This document shows, in pieces, positions 36,455-45,975 of a stretch of 64,000 nucleotides of DNA. Origin of the DNA: Acidobacteriaceae bacterium (GTDB taxonomy: Bacteria; Acidobacteriota; Terriglobia; Bryobacterales; Bryobacteraceae); assembly GCA_019240475.1 (NCBI GenBank), contig JAFAYI010000024.1, forward strand, positions 248,001 through 312,000, given 5' to 3'. Under the pieces are notes generated by a model that saw nothing but the letters and a program-made list of their open reading frames with translations, made no database searches and was not told where the DNA came from. A program made the position numbers and the translations under genes. How positions within the stretch are numbered: the first letter of the stretch is position 1; each line of letters starts with the position of its first letter.

Positions 36455-39400
36455 AACCAGCACCCAGTCGCCGCGAATTTGTCGCCTCCCTCGCCGCGCT
36501 CCCCGCTTTCGCCGCCCTGCGCCCCCCCGCTCTTTCCGCCGAAGAGATTCACCAGGTCGCCCCTTACCTCGCGCTTGAAAAATTCATCCTACCCGGCCGG
36601 GATGAGTTCGCCGAAGAGAAGTCCGCTTTCGAAATCCGCGCCGCCTTCGAGCAAGCGCTGCATTCCGGCGAGCTCCCCACCCCCGACCCTCAAATCGCTT
36701 CCCTCTGGCGCTCGTGGGTCGCATCCCTCGGGACCATCACGCGAGCGGCGTTCTATCCCCTCCCCGACGATCTGCTGCGATTCGAAGTCTCCGGCACGCG
36801 CGACAATCGGCTCTACCACCGCACCGGCCATTGGAAGCTCGAATGGCGCGACGGCCGCGCCGCCGGCTTAGTCCCTCTCGACGAACACAACGCCACTGCG
36901 TCCGAACCTTGGTTCCACGACGTCTCCGCCGCGGTCTTCGCCAACACCCCCTCCTTCCGCAACCAACTCCTCAAAGGCGTCCCCTACTGGCGCTCCCGCC
37001 TCGACCCAGCCTGCGGCATCGATATCTATGGAAGCAACGGTCTCGCCGTCGGCGACATCGATAACGACGGCGCCGACGAGATCTACGTCTGCCAGCCCGC
37101 CGGCCTCCCCAACCGCCTCTATAAAATCCACCCCGACGGCGCCGCCGCCGACATCACCGACCAGTGGGGCGCGGGCTTTCTCGACGACACCTCTTCGGCG
37201 CTCTTCCTCGATCTCCGCAACATCGGCCGCCAGGACCTCGTCGTCCTCCGCAGCGGTGGCCCCGTTCTCCTGCTGAACGAAGGCAGCCGCTTCCGCCCCC
37301 GCGACGACGCCTTTCAATTCGGCACCCCGCCCTCCGGCGGCTTCACCGGCATGGCCGCGGCCGACTTCGACCGCGACGGCAAGCTCGACCTCTATCTCTG
37401 CTGCTACGTCTACTTCCACAGCGAAGCCCAATACACCTACGCCACGCCCTACCACGACGCCCGCAACGGCCCGCCCAACTTTCTCTTCCGCAATCGCCTC
37501 CAACCCGATGGCGCCGGCTACCTCGAAGACTGCACCGCGGAAACCGGCCTAAACGAAAATAACGACCGCTTCAGCTTCGCCCCCGCCTGGTGCGACTTCA
37601 ACTCCGACGGCTGGCCCGATCTCTACGTCGCCAACGACTTCGGCCGCAAGAACCTCTACGTCAACCACCGCGGTCACTTCCGCGATGAGGCTGCCCGCGC
37701 AGGCGTCGACGACATCGGCCCCGGCATGAGCGCCGCCTGGTTCGATTACGACCGCGACGGCCGCCCCGACCTCTACGTCTCGAACATGTGGACCGACTCG
37801 GGCCAGCGCATCGTCCGCAGCAAAAAGTTCCTCCCGGCGCAAGGCGAAGCCCACGACGCATATCTGCGCCACACTATGGGCAACTCGCTGTTCCGCAATC
37901 GCGGCGACGGCGCGTTCGACGATGTCACCCTCCCCCAGCACGTCGCATTCGGCCGCTGGGCCTGGTCCTCCGGCGGCCACGATCTCGACAACGACGGCCA
38001 ACCCGAGATCTTCGTCGCCTGTGGCATGCTGACCAACACCTCGACAACCGACCTCGGCAGCTTCTTCTGGCGCCAGGTCGTCTCCCGCTCACCCGTCACC
38101 GCCTCCGGCTCCGCCGCTTATGAAAACGGTTGGAACGCTATCAATCAATTCGTCCGCCAAGAATACAGTTGGAACGGCCACGAGCCCAACGTCCTGCACG
38201 TGCGCCGCGGCGACCGCTACTTCGACTTCTCCGGCGTCAGCGGTCTCGACTTCGCCGACGACACCCGCGCCTTCGCCATTTGCGATTTCGATAACGACGG
38301 CCGCCCCGACTTGATCCTCAAGAGCCGCCTCGGCCCTCAGCTTCGCGTGCTCCAAAACAACTGCGCCGCTTCGAACCACTCCATCGCCTTCAACCTGCGT
38401 GGCGCTAAGTCCAATCGAGACGCCATCGGCGCCCGCGTCGAAGTAGACGGTCAGACTAAGTGGCTCGACGCCGGCTCCGGTTTTCTCTCGCAGCACAGCA
38501 AGCGAATGATCTTCGGCCTCGGCCCCGAGCCCGTCGCCCACCACGTCCGCATCACCTGGCCCTCCGGCCTCGTGCAGGAATTCACCAATCTCCAGGCCGG
38601 CCACATTCACACGCTGACTGAAAACTCCCCGGCGATCCGCACTACTCCTTTCTCCATCCATCGGCCGCTTCCGCGCGCAACTTTAGTACCCGATAATTCC
38701 CTCCGCCTCGAAGACACCTGGTTCCTCGAGCCCATCCCCCTCCCCGAGCCCCACTCCGGCCCCGGCCTCTTCACCCTCCACGAAGCCACGCCGATTTGGG
38801 AAATCTTCCGCCGCTATCTCTTCGATTGGCGAACATCGCTCACCCCTCCGCTCTGCCTACTGCTCGACGAATCCGGCCACGCCGTCAAGATCTACGCGCA
38901 GCCGCCGTCGCCAAAACAAGTCCAGGCCGACCTCCTCCTCAAGCAGCCCCCCGCGCTCCCGTTCCCCGGCGATTACATCCAACCCACCCACCGCGATTTC
39001 TTTAAATTTGGGGGCGCTTATCTCTGGGCCGGCTACCCGCAGCAAGCCCTGCCCTATCTCGAAAAGGTCCTCGAACGCACGCCCACTAACGCCCGCGTGC
39101 TCGTCCTGGTCGGCCAGATCCATCTCCAGGCCTCCCGCAACGACGCTGCCGAAAAATATTTCCGCGATGCTCTCGCCATCGACCCCCGCTCGCCCGAAGC
39201 CGCCTTCGGCCTGGGCGCCATCCTCGCCAAGCGCGGCCGCTATGCCGAAGCCCGCGCCTTGCTCGAACAAGCCATCCAGTCCCGCCCTGATTACGCCGAC
39301 GCCATCAACGACCTCGGCGCCGTCTTCATCCAGCTCGGCCAAGTCAACGACGCCATCGCCGCCTTCCAATACGGCGCCCGCGTCGCCCCCGACGAAGATA

Positions 39401-39543
39401 TGCTCTACTTGAACCTGGGACGCACCTATCTCAAGCTCGGCCAGACCGATAAGGCCCGCGAAGTCATGCAGCGCCTCCTCGACCGCAAACCCGACAGCGC
39501 CATTGCCCGCCGCGCCCTCCAGGACCTTGCCACCCGCCCATGA
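36451..39543 (+). CDS. Tat-exported CRTAC1-TPR fusion protein
   Basis: 1030 residues from a GTG overlapping the previous stop. SRREFVASLAALPAFAAL is a twin-arginine signal. An N-terminal domain (about 35-180) without clear match is followed by VCBS repeats (VGDIDNDGADEIYVCQPAG, ADFDRDGKLDLYLCCYV, FDYDRDGRPDLYVSNM), then an ASPIC/UnbV domain near 650-715 (GAKSNRDAIGARVEVDG, ITWPSGLVQEF). Residues about 850-1025 are TPR repeats (LEKVLERTPTNARVLVLVGQ and on). This joins a secreted propeller to a protein-binding solenoid. Function unknown. Confidence 0.9.
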   Translation: MKPAPSRREFVASLAALPAFAALRPPALSAEEIHQVAPYLALEKFILPGRDEFAEEKSAFEIRAAFEQALHSGELPTPDPQIASLWRSWVASLGTITRAAFYPLPDDLLRFEVSGTRDNRLYHRTGHWKLEWRDGRAAGLVPLDEHNATASEPWFHDVSAAVFANTPSFRNQLLKGVPYWRSRLDPACGIDIYGSNGLAVGDIDNDGADEIYVCQPAGLPNRLYKIHPDGAAADITDQWGAGFLDDTSSALFLDLRNIGRQDLVVLRSGGPVLLLNEGSRFRPRDDAFQFGTPPSGGFTGMAAADFDRDGKLDLYLCCYVYFHSEAQYTYATPYHDARNGPPNFLFRNRLQPDGAGYLEDCTAETGLNENNDRFSFAPAWCDFNSDGWPDLYVANDFGRKNLYVNHRGHFRDEAARAGVDDIGPGMSAAWFDYDRDGRPDLYVSNMWTDSGQRIVRSKKFLPAQGEAHDAYLRHTMGNSLFRNRGDGAFDDVTLPQHVAFGRWAWSSGGHDLDNDGQPEIFVACGMLTNTSTTDLGSFFWRQVVSRSPVTASGSAAYENGWNAINQFVRQEYSWNGHEPNVLHVRRGDRYFDFSGVSGLDFADDTRAFAICDFDNDGRPDLILKSRLGPQLRVLQNNCAASNHSIAFNLRGAKSNRDAIGARVEVDGQTKWLDAGSGFLSQHSKRMIFGLGPEPVAHHVRITWPSGLVQEFTNLQAGHIHTLTENSPAIRTTPFSIHRPLPRATLVPDNSLRLEDTWFLEPIPLPEPHSGPGLFTLHEATPIWEIFRRYLFDWRTSLTPPLCLLLDESGHAVKIYAQPPSPKQVQADLLLKQPPALPFPGDYIQPTHRDFFKFGGAYLWAGYPQQALPYLEKVLERTPTNARVLVLVGQIHLQASRNDAAEKYFRDALAIDPRSPEAAFGLGAILAKRGRYAEARALLEQAIQSRPDYADAINDLGAVFIQLGQVNDAIAAFQYGARVAPDEDMLYLNLGRTYLKLGQTDKAREVMQRLLDRKPDSAIARRALQDLATRP

Positions 39544-39788
39544 AATTCGCCCTCGGCATCGCCGCGCTCTTCGCCGCTGTCGCGTTATCTGGCAATGACT
39601 CGCTCCTCGCCCAAATCTCCGCTTCCGGGCGCTGCGCCACTCTCGCCGAATCCCCCGACGCCCGCGTCTCCACCGAGCCCTTGATCGCGCCCGGCCCCCC
39701 GCCTCTCATCAGCTTTCGCTACTACGAAGGCAAGCTGCACCACCGCTTCGGCAACGCTGAATTGATGCTCGACGATGCCGGCCATTAG
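39540..39788 (+). CDS. Small secreted protein, unknown function
   Basis: 82 residues. It starts with a clear signal peptide (MKFALGIAALFAAVALSG) and has a mature part of about 60 residues rich in Pro, ending with a short aromatic segment (FRYYEGKLHHRFGNAELML). The ATG overlaps the previous stop (ATGA), and the next gene begins inside its end. The tight packing argues it is real. No family recognised. Confidence 0.6.
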   Translation: MKFALGIAALFAAVALSGNDSLLAQISASGRCATLAESPDARVSTEPLIAPGPPPLISFRYYEGKLHHRFGNAELMLDDAGH

Positions 39789-40767
39789 CCTCCTTCTGTT
39801 CACGGCTTCGCTCGCCTTCGCCGCATCCCTTCCATCCTCAACCGATGGCGTCTCTGATTTCAAAGCCGGCCGCTATTCCGAAGCCGCCGCCGAGCTCGCG
39901 CGCGCCTCCGACCCAACCTCCCGCGCCTTCTTCGCGCTTTCCAAAGCCGCGCTCGGCGACTGCAAAACCGCGCTCCCCGGCCTCACCGCTCCCTACTCAG
40001 ACCCCACGCTCGCCCGTCTCACCTCGCTTGCCGCCGTCAAATGCGACCCCGCCCACTCCTTCGATCGCATCGCCCGCCTCGAACAGCTCTTCCCCAACGA
40101 CCCCGACGTCCTCTACACCGCCGCCAAGCTGCACATGAAGGCCTTCAACGACGCCACTTTCGCCATGTTTCAGCGCGCGCCCGCCTCTTACCGCGTCCAC
40201 GAGCTCTCCGCCGAAATCTTCGAAGTCGAAGCTCGCTACTCCGACGCCGTCGCCGAATACACCAAGGCCATCGAGCTGAACCCCGCCGCGCCCGATCTCC
40301 ATTACCGCCTCGGTCGCGCCCTCCTGCTTGAAAGCCACGATCCCGCCGTACTCGTTCAAGCCGCCGCCGAGTTCCGCTCCGAACTGAAGCTCAGCCCCGA
40401 AGACGCTGCCTGCGAATTCCAGCTCGGCCAGATCGCCCAAGTCCAAAGCAACTCCGCCGAAGCCAAATCTCACTTCGAGCGCGCGCTCGCTCTCTCCCCC
40501 GACTTTGTCCAGGCCCTGATCTCGCTCGGCAAACTCTCCTCCCAGCAGAAAGATTACCCGCGCGCCATCGCCCTGCTCTCCCGCGCAACATCGCTTCAGC
40601 CCTCCAACGAAACCGCCCATTACGCCCTCCTCACCGCCTACCGCGACTCCGGCGACATGCCGCGCGCCAATGCCGAAAAAGCCACCCTCGATAAGCTTCA
40701 AAAACCACCCCAAGGAGAATTCTCCGAGTTCCTCAAAAAGCTCGGCGAAAAGCCACCCGAGCAGTGA
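39775..40767 (+). CDS. Exported TPR-repeat protein
   Basis: 330 residues. Signal peptide MPAISLLLFTASLAFA, then TPR repeats over most of the length (FKAGRYSEAAAELARASDP, AEYTKAIELNPAAPDLHYRL, ALISLGKLSSQQKDYPRAIA). Its start lies 14 bp inside the small secreted-protein gene, and its stop overlaps the next CRTAC1 gene (GTGA). Probably a scaffold for the neighbouring exported proteins; that is inference. Confidence 0.87.
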   Translation: MPAISLLLFTASLAFAASLPSSTDGVSDFKAGRYSEAAAELARASDPTSRAFFALSKAALGDCKTALPGLTAPYSDPTLARLTSLAAVKCDPAHSFDRIARLEQLFPNDPDVLYTAAKLHMKAFNDATFAMFQRAPASYRVHELSAEIFEVEARYSDAVAEYTKAIELNPAAPDLHYRLGRALLLESHDPAVLVQAAAEFRSELKLSPEDAACEFQLGQIAQVQSNSAEAKSHFERALALSPDFVQALISLGKLSSQQKDYPRAIALLSRATSLQPSNETAHYALLTAYRDSGDMPRANAEKATLDKLQKPPQGEFSEFLKKLGEKPPEQ

Positions 40768-42377
40768 TTTTCCCCGTCATTCTGCTGCTGGCCTCTCTCT
40801 ACTCTCCCGACTTCCATAACATCGCCCAGCAATCCGGCCTCACCGCCGTCTTCCCCAACGGAGGCTCTGTTTCCAAGCAATACATCGTCGAAACCACCGG
40901 CAGCGGTATTGCTTTCATCGATTACGATAACGACGGCCTCCTCGACTTGTTCGTCCTCTCCGGCCAAGGCGGAACCAACCGCATGTATCACAACGAAGGC
41001 TATGGCCGATTCCGAGACGTCACCGACCAACTCGGCCTGCGCTCCTCCGGCTGGGCCCAGGGCGTCTGCGCGGGCGACTACGATAACGACGGCTATACAG
41101 ATTTATTCGTCACCTACTGGGGCCAGAATCGTCTCTACCGCAACATCGCCGGCAAGCGCTTCGAAGACGTCACCGCCCGCGCGCGCCTCACCGAGGACCG
41201 CGCCCGCTACAACACCGGCTGCGCCTTCCTCGACATCGATAACGACGGCCATCTCGATCTCTTCGTATCGAATTACCTCAAGTTCGATCCCGCGACCACT
41301 CCCAAACCCGGCGCCAATCCCTACTGCTTCTATCGCGGCATCGCCGTCAATTGTGGGCCGCGCGGCCTGCCCTTCGACCGCAACATCCTTTACCGCAATA
41401 ACGCCGACGGCACGTTCACGGACATCTCCGAATCCTCCGGCATCGCCGCTCCCTTCGGTCACTATTCCTTAAGCGTCCTGACTGGCGACTTCAACGAAGA
41501 CGGCCTCACCGACATCTACGTCGCCTGCGACCAGACCCCATCGCTCCTTTACATCAATAAAGGCCATGGCCGCTTTGAAGAGGAGGGGGTCATTCGCGGC
41601 GTCGCCTTCGACCAGAACGGCAAAGCCATGTCCGGCATGGGCGTCGATGCGGCCGATTACCCAGGCGACGGCCACCTCAGCATCTTCCGCACAAATTTTT
41701 CCGACGAGTTCGAAACGCTCTACCGCAATCGCGGCGGCGGCATTTTCGATGACGTCACGCTCGACTCGGGGCTAGGCCAGAACACCCGCTACGTCGGCTG
41801 GGGCGCCGGCTTCTTCGATTTCAATAACGACGGATGGAAAGACCTGCTGCTGGTCAACGGTCACGTCTTTCCCGAAGTCGACAGCCTCCACATCGACATC
41901 CACTACAAGGACCGCGCGATTCTCTACCAGAACCTCGGCAACGGCCGCTTTGCCGACATTTCTCAACATGCTGGTCCGGGCCTGGCAGAAAGACATTCTG
42001 CGCGCGGTGCGGCCTTCGGCGACTTCGATAACGACGGCGCAGTCGAAATCGCCGTCAACAACCAGAACGAGGCGCCTTCGCTGCTCAAGCAATCCGTCAA
42101 CCCGCCCGGCCACTGGGTGCTGTTGAAACTCACCGGCACTCGCTCGAACCGCGGCGCCATCGGAGCCCGCGTCAAACTCATCGCCGCCGCCCACCTCCAA
42201 CTAGGTGAAGTGCGCAGCGGCGGCAGCTATCTGTCGCAAAACGATCTGCGCCTCCACTTCGGCCTCGGCTCCGCCGCGCGCATCGACAGCATCGAAATCT
42301 CCTGGCCCAGCGGCGCGAAACAGACACTCACGAATCAACCCATCGACCGCATCCTACCTATTGCCGAACCGCGTTGA
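40764..42377 (+). CDS. CRTAC1-family exported protein
   Basis: 537 residues from GTG (GTGA overlap). The signal is short (VIFPVILLLASLYS). DxDxDG loops recur (FIDYDNDGLLDLFVLSGQG, AGDYDNDGYTDLFVTYWGQN, FLDIDNDGHLDLFVSNY, GDFNEDGLTDIYVACDQ). The C-terminal ASPIC/UnbV domain reads SNRGAIGARVKLIAAAH and ISWPSGAKQTL. It is a clear paralogue of the 34793 gene, which suggests local duplication with two TPR proteins between. Last gene of the operon. Confidence 0.92.
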   Translation: MIFPVILLLASLYSPDFHNIAQQSGLTAVFPNGGSVSKQYIVETTGSGIAFIDYDNDGLLDLFVLSGQGGTNRMYHNEGYGRFRDVTDQLGLRSSGWAQGVCAGDYDNDGYTDLFVTYWGQNRLYRNIAGKRFEDVTARARLTEDRARYNTGCAFLDIDNDGHLDLFVSNYLKFDPATTPKPGANPYCFYRGIAVNCGPRGLPFDRNILYRNNADGTFTDISESSGIAAPFGHYSLSVLTGDFNEDGLTDIYVACDQTPSLLYINKGHGRFEEEGVIRGVAFDQNGKAMSGMGVDAADYPGDGHLSIFRTNFSDEFETLYRNRGGGIFDDVTLDSGLGQNTRYVGWGAGFFDFNNDGWKDLLLVNGHVFPEVDSLHIDIHYKDRAILYQNLGNGRFADISQHAGPGLAERHSARGAAFGDFDNDGAVEIAVNNQNEAPSLLKQSVNPPGHWVLLKLTGTRSNRGAIGARVKLIAAAHLQLGEVRSGGSYLSQNDLRLHFGLGSAARIDSIEISWPSGAKQTLTNQPIDRILPIAEPR

Positions 42378-42417
42378 CCGAATTAAGACAATACGCAGGG
42401 GCACCTCGGGATCAATG

Positions 42418-43620
42418 CTAGACAAGCCGCCTCAGTTTGAGGTCAACACGCAGTTGCTTTCCGCTTCTTTCGACGATCAGGTGATGCACTCCGTTTAGCT
42501 GCTGGAATTCATACTGGATCCGCTCGAGCGTTAGGCCGCTGGCCGGATGACCGTCGATTGCCGCGATTACATCGCCGTCGCGAATGCCAGCCTGATCTGC
42601 TGGCGATCCGGACGTCACACCATCGACCAGAAATCTGTCGAACAGCGGCGGTTCTGTTGTCAGTTTAAGACCGCTCATGTCCGTTTCGAACGGAAGGTGG
42701 ACCTGCTTGTTTGCCGTCAAAAAGAGTCTACGGCCCGTGTAATCGAATGTATCGGTAAAACGACTTAGTGCGTCGGCGCCAATCGTGCCGATGATCGTCC
42801 GATCCGTGTCGACACCGGAAGCAAGGTCTGGAAGTACTGCTATCGGTTCATCCAGAGTATATTGTCCTATCGAGAGCGACTGGAGCCTACAAAGTCGATA
42901 CCTGAATGTCCCCCCGACCACCTGCACTGGCGGCATTTCGAGGCTGCGTATGCTCGATAGCTCCGGGTGTTCGTTGAGGAACCAGTCGTTTATCGAAACG
43001 GCCGCCCCGATCATTCCGCTGTCTATAAGAAACGTACCGCGGGCGCTAGTTCCGTCAGGAAGTTTGATTGCGGCATCTATGTACGGCATGTTGTCCCTCA
43101 GCGTTAGCGGCATGGAAAGAGCTGTGCGCGGTGGTTCGAAGGAGCTCGGGTCGAAGAACGAGACTTTTCGCCGCAGATAATCTGTACGGACAACGTAGTT
43201 GGCGAAGATGTTGGACCCCAGGCTACCGTCTGTGACATGCCCAATCGAGGACGCAAGATAGTTCATTGAGAGCGTCAGCAGCATCTGATTAGGAAGTACA
43301 GCGTCCGCGATTTGAATTGTTGCCCCAGAGACTCTGCCAAAACGAGTGCCCTGACCGCGTCCGATTCCGCTGGCATCGCCGCCGCCACCTTCCTGTAAGT
43401 GGAGAGTCTTGGCGACTGTCGGATCGACGACCGAATGGCTGGCGCCTGTATCGAGATTCAACCACAACGGAGCCGAACCATTAACGGAAGCTCGCACGTA
43501 AAACATTTCATGGACGAGCTCGCACGGTACGCGCACAGGGTTGCGGGCCTGCGCGCCCATGAAATCGCGGCCCAGGAGGGCTGCTGCGATAGCCGCGAGA
43601 GCCATAAATCGCCTCATCAT
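42418..43620 (-). CDS. Exported retropepsin-like aspartyl protease with PDZ domain
   Basis: 400 residues from the ATG at 43620, which provides a signal peptide (RRFMALAAIAAALLGRDFMG); longer in-frame starts lack one. The catalytic motif is LNLDTGASHSVVD, with a second FLIDSGMIGAAVS, so two retropepsin-like halves are present. The C-terminal 80 residues are a PDZ domain (SPADQAGIRDGDVIAAIDG). Base composition is visibly lower in GC, and codon use less third-position-C-biased, than in neighbouring genes. Substrates unknown. Confidence 0.87.
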   Translation of the reverse strand: MMRRFMALAAIAAALLGRDFMGAQARNPVRVPCELVHEMFYVRASVNGSAPLWLNLDTGASHSVVDPTVAKTLHLQEGGGGDASGIGRGQGTRFGRVSGATIQIADAVLPNQMLLTLSMNYLASSIGHVTDGSLGSNIFANYVVRTDYLRRKVSFFDPSSFEPPRTALSMPLTLRDNMPYIDAAIKLPDGTSARGTFLIDSGMIGAAVSINDWFLNEHPELSSIRSLEMPPVQVVGGTFRYRLCRLQSLSIGQYTLDEPIAVLPDLASGVDTDRTIIGTIGADALSRFTDTFDYTGRRLFLTANKQVHLPFETDMSGLKLTTEPPLFDRFLVDGVTSGSPADQAGIRDGDVIAAIDGHPASGLTLERIQYEFQQLNGVHHLIVERSGKQLRVDLKLRRLV

Positions 43621-43853
43621 GGGCACGCGACCAGGGTAACAATTGTGCAGTTTCTGCCTGACTCCTTTTGTAGAGCCTATCGCGGCATTTACCCTCGCCC
43701 GAATGACTAACCGGCAAAAGGGGCTGACAACTATGAGCCCGGTCCAGACCTCAAGACGAATCAGAAACTCTAAGAGTTGCTTTGCTTCCAAGGCGCGTTT
43801 TTTAGTAACTGCGATCAGGATCTACGGATTTTTGTGTATCCGCGAAAGCCTGC
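43621..43853. other. Intergenic stretch without recognised features
   Basis: A 233-bp gap between the protease start and the stop of the GH42 gene (both minus strand). It should hold the protease promoter; TTACCC twelve bases upstream of the ATG is the only weak -10 candidate. A five-base inverted repeat, CGGAT/ATCCG near 43825, lacks a T-run. It is also lower in GC than its surroundings. Confidence 0.4.
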
Positions 43854-45938
43854 CTAGCGATCAACCCAAACCGTCGCCTCGCCGGGCGCCACCGTCCGAT
43901 TCCCCACCAGCACCTGCGCGCCCTGTGCCGCCGGAATCTCCTGCGGCACGCTCGCAAAATTCGTCGCCACCCAGAACCCATCGCGCCAGTCCACGAAAAA
44001 ATTCGGCGCAAGATCCGCCGGACTCGCCCCCGCCTCCGCATACACCCGATGCAGCAGCGCGCGCTCCAGCTCTCCATCCATCGTGTCCACGCCGATATAC
44101 GTCACCGTCCCCTTGCCCAGCTTGTGATCGACCGCGGCCGCCCGTCCCGCATAAAATTGATCCGCATACTGCGCCATCACCTCGGTGCCTTCCTCCGGCT
44201 CAAGCACGTCTCCCCACGAGCCCCACTGATACCGCTTCCCTTCGGCTTCCACGTTTCCGTTCACGCCAACCGGCAGCACATCGTAAATCGGAATCCGCGC
44301 GCCGATCAGCGGATATATCGGCGCCGCCCACAGCGCTTCCCATAAATGTCCGCGCGTGTCCTTCTGCCCCGTACGGCTCGTCAGAATCAAATGCCCGCCG
44401 TTCTGCACGTACTCCGTCCAGCGGCGCACCAGTTCTTCATCCAGCAACTGATACGCGGGCGCTACCACGAACGGATACTTCGAAAAATCCCGATCCGCCG
44501 TAATCACATCCACCGGCGCCATCATGCTCTTCAACGCCCGGTAATAGCGAAACCAATGCTCGACCGTGTCCCAGCGCTTCGTCTGCGGATGATTCTCTAT
44601 GTCCCATCGCGCGTCGAAGCTGATCAGAAACGCCGTTCGCCGCGCCGCGTAATCGGTCGGCTCCTTGGCATCCGCCACATAGTGCTTGCGCAGTTCCACA
44701 ACATCCTGCATCGCCTGCGCATACTCGCGCCCGCCCGGCGATGGCGTCACGCCGTCCGTCTCCGCTAGGCCTTTGTGATACAACTCCGACCCATAGAGCG
44801 GCTGCCGATACCGGTACGTGCACACCAGCCGCGCGCCCGCCCCGAACGCCCGCAGGAGCCACATATGAATTGCCCCCGGCAGCGGCCACGGATTCACATC
44901 GCCCCAATTCACCTGTCCCGGCTGCAACTCCATCGGCCCCGACAGCCCGTTGAACGACCGCATGAAGTCATGCATGAACGACATCTGCTCCGCGCTCCCC
45001 AATCGAAACCCCAGCGGCCCTTCGTTCAACTCCCCATGCACCGGATAATGCGTCCACGAAAACACGTCGAGCGTCTTCTGCGAAAGCGCCGGGTCCACGT
45101 CCCCATGCATCGTCATGAAATTCGTCGTGATCCACTGCTTGTGCTCGCCCTGATACCGCCGAATAATCTTCGCCTGCATATCGATGTAATCCGCCGCCTC
45201 ATGCGCGAACCATCTCCTGAAATCGAGCACCGCGTGCGGGCTCGGATCCGCCACCAGCGTCTCTTCGTTCGGAATTTCGATCTGGTCGAAGTTCTGATAC
45301 ATCGTCGACCAGAACGCGCCGCCCCAGTCCCGGTTCAACCGCTCGATCGTCCCGTACTTCTCCTTCAGCCACTCGCGGAACTTCGCCGTGGCCGCTCGCG
45401 AATACGAAAACCGCCGCCCGTAATGGCTCAGCTCGTTATCGATCTGCCATCCCCACACCCGCGGATCGTGTCCGAACTTCTTCGCCAGCTCCGTATCGAT
45501 CTTCGTCACATACTCGCGGTACAACGGCGAGCTCCAGTCCGCGTGCTCCCGGCTCCCATGCTCCATCGTGCGCCCTTGCGCATCCACCATCAAAATCTCC
45601 GGATGCGCCCTCGTCAGCCAGATCGGTGGCGTCGCGCTCGGCGTGCACAGCACCACCTTTAATCCGTTCTGCGCCGCTAGCGCCACGTTCTTCTCCAGCC
45701 AGTCGAACTGATATTTCCCCTCCTGCGGCTCCATGAAATACCACGCAAACTCGCCCATATGTACGTACTCCATCCCCAACTTCCGGATGTTCCCCATATC
45801 GCGCGCCCATTGCTCTTGGGGCCACGCCTCGGGATAGTAATAAACCCCGATCGTCAACATGTCCTTCTTCGGAAACCAATCGGGATTTTGAGCTCGAAGA
45901 ACCAGTATCGCCATAAGCAGCAGCAGCAACCTTCGCAT
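43854..45938 (-). CDS. GH42 beta-galactosidase, exported
   Basis: 694 residues. Signal peptide MRRLLLLLMAILVLRAQ, then the GH42 catalytic TIM barrel (VYYYPEAWPQEQW, GEFAWYFMEPQEG). The acid/base is Glu169 in QIDNELSHYG and the nucleophile Glu337 in MELQPGQVNWG. A beta-galactosidase trimerisation domain and a C-terminal beta domain follow. It removes terminal beta-galactose from oligosaccharides in the periplasm or outside. Its start is 37 bp from the divergent alpha-galactosidase, with which it likely shares control. Confidence 0.93.
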   Translation of the reverse strand: MRRLLLLLMAILVLRAQNPDWFPKKDMLTIGVYYYPEAWPQEQWARDMGNIRKLGMEYVHMGEFAWYFMEPQEGKYQFDWLEKNVALAAQNGLKVVLCTPSATPPIWLTRAHPEILMVDAQGRTMEHGSREHADWSSPLYREYVTKIDTELAKKFGHDPRVWGWQIDNELSHYGRRFSYSRAATAKFREWLKEKYGTIERLNRDWGGAFWSTMYQNFDQIEIPNEETLVADPSPHAVLDFRRWFAHEAADYIDMQAKIIRRYQGEHKQWITTNFMTMHGDVDPALSQKTLDVFSWTHYPVHGELNEGPLGFRLGSAEQMSFMHDFMRSFNGLSGPMELQPGQVNWGDVNPWPLPGAIHMWLLRAFGAGARLVCTYRYRQPLYGSELYHKGLAETDGVTPSPGGREYAQAMQDVVELRKHYVADAKEPTDYAARRTAFLISFDARWDIENHPQTKRWDTVEHWFRYYRALKSMMAPVDVITADRDFSKYPFVVAPAYQLLDEELVRRWTEYVQNGGHLILTSRTGQKDTRGHLWEALWAAPIYPLIGARIPIYDVLPVGVNGNVEAEGKRYQWGSWGDVLEPEEGTEVMAQYADQFYAGRAAAVDHKLGKGTVTYIGVDTMDGELERALLHRVYAEAGASPADLAPNFFVDWRDGFWVATNFASVPQEIPAAQGAQVLVGNRTVAPGEATVWVDR

Positions 45939-45946
45939 GATCGAAC

Positions 45947-45968
45947 ATTAAATCATTCCTCGTACAAT
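45947..45968. promoter_or_regulatory. Divergent leaderless -10 elements between galactosidase genes
   Basis: The 37-bp gap holds TTTAAT on the minus strand (45952-45947), eight bases before the GH42 ATG, and TACAAT on the plus strand (45963-45968), seven bases before the GH36 ATG. Neither gene has room for a leader or Shine-Dalgarno site. If used, the two promoters' -35 regions would lie within the opposite genes. Confidence 0.4.
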
Positions 45969-45975
45969 CGACTCC

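Noticed and set aside
43820..43853. Terminator after the GH42 gene
   Set aside because: Only a five-base stem (CGGAT/ATCCG) with an eight-base loop and no T-run on the relevant strand.
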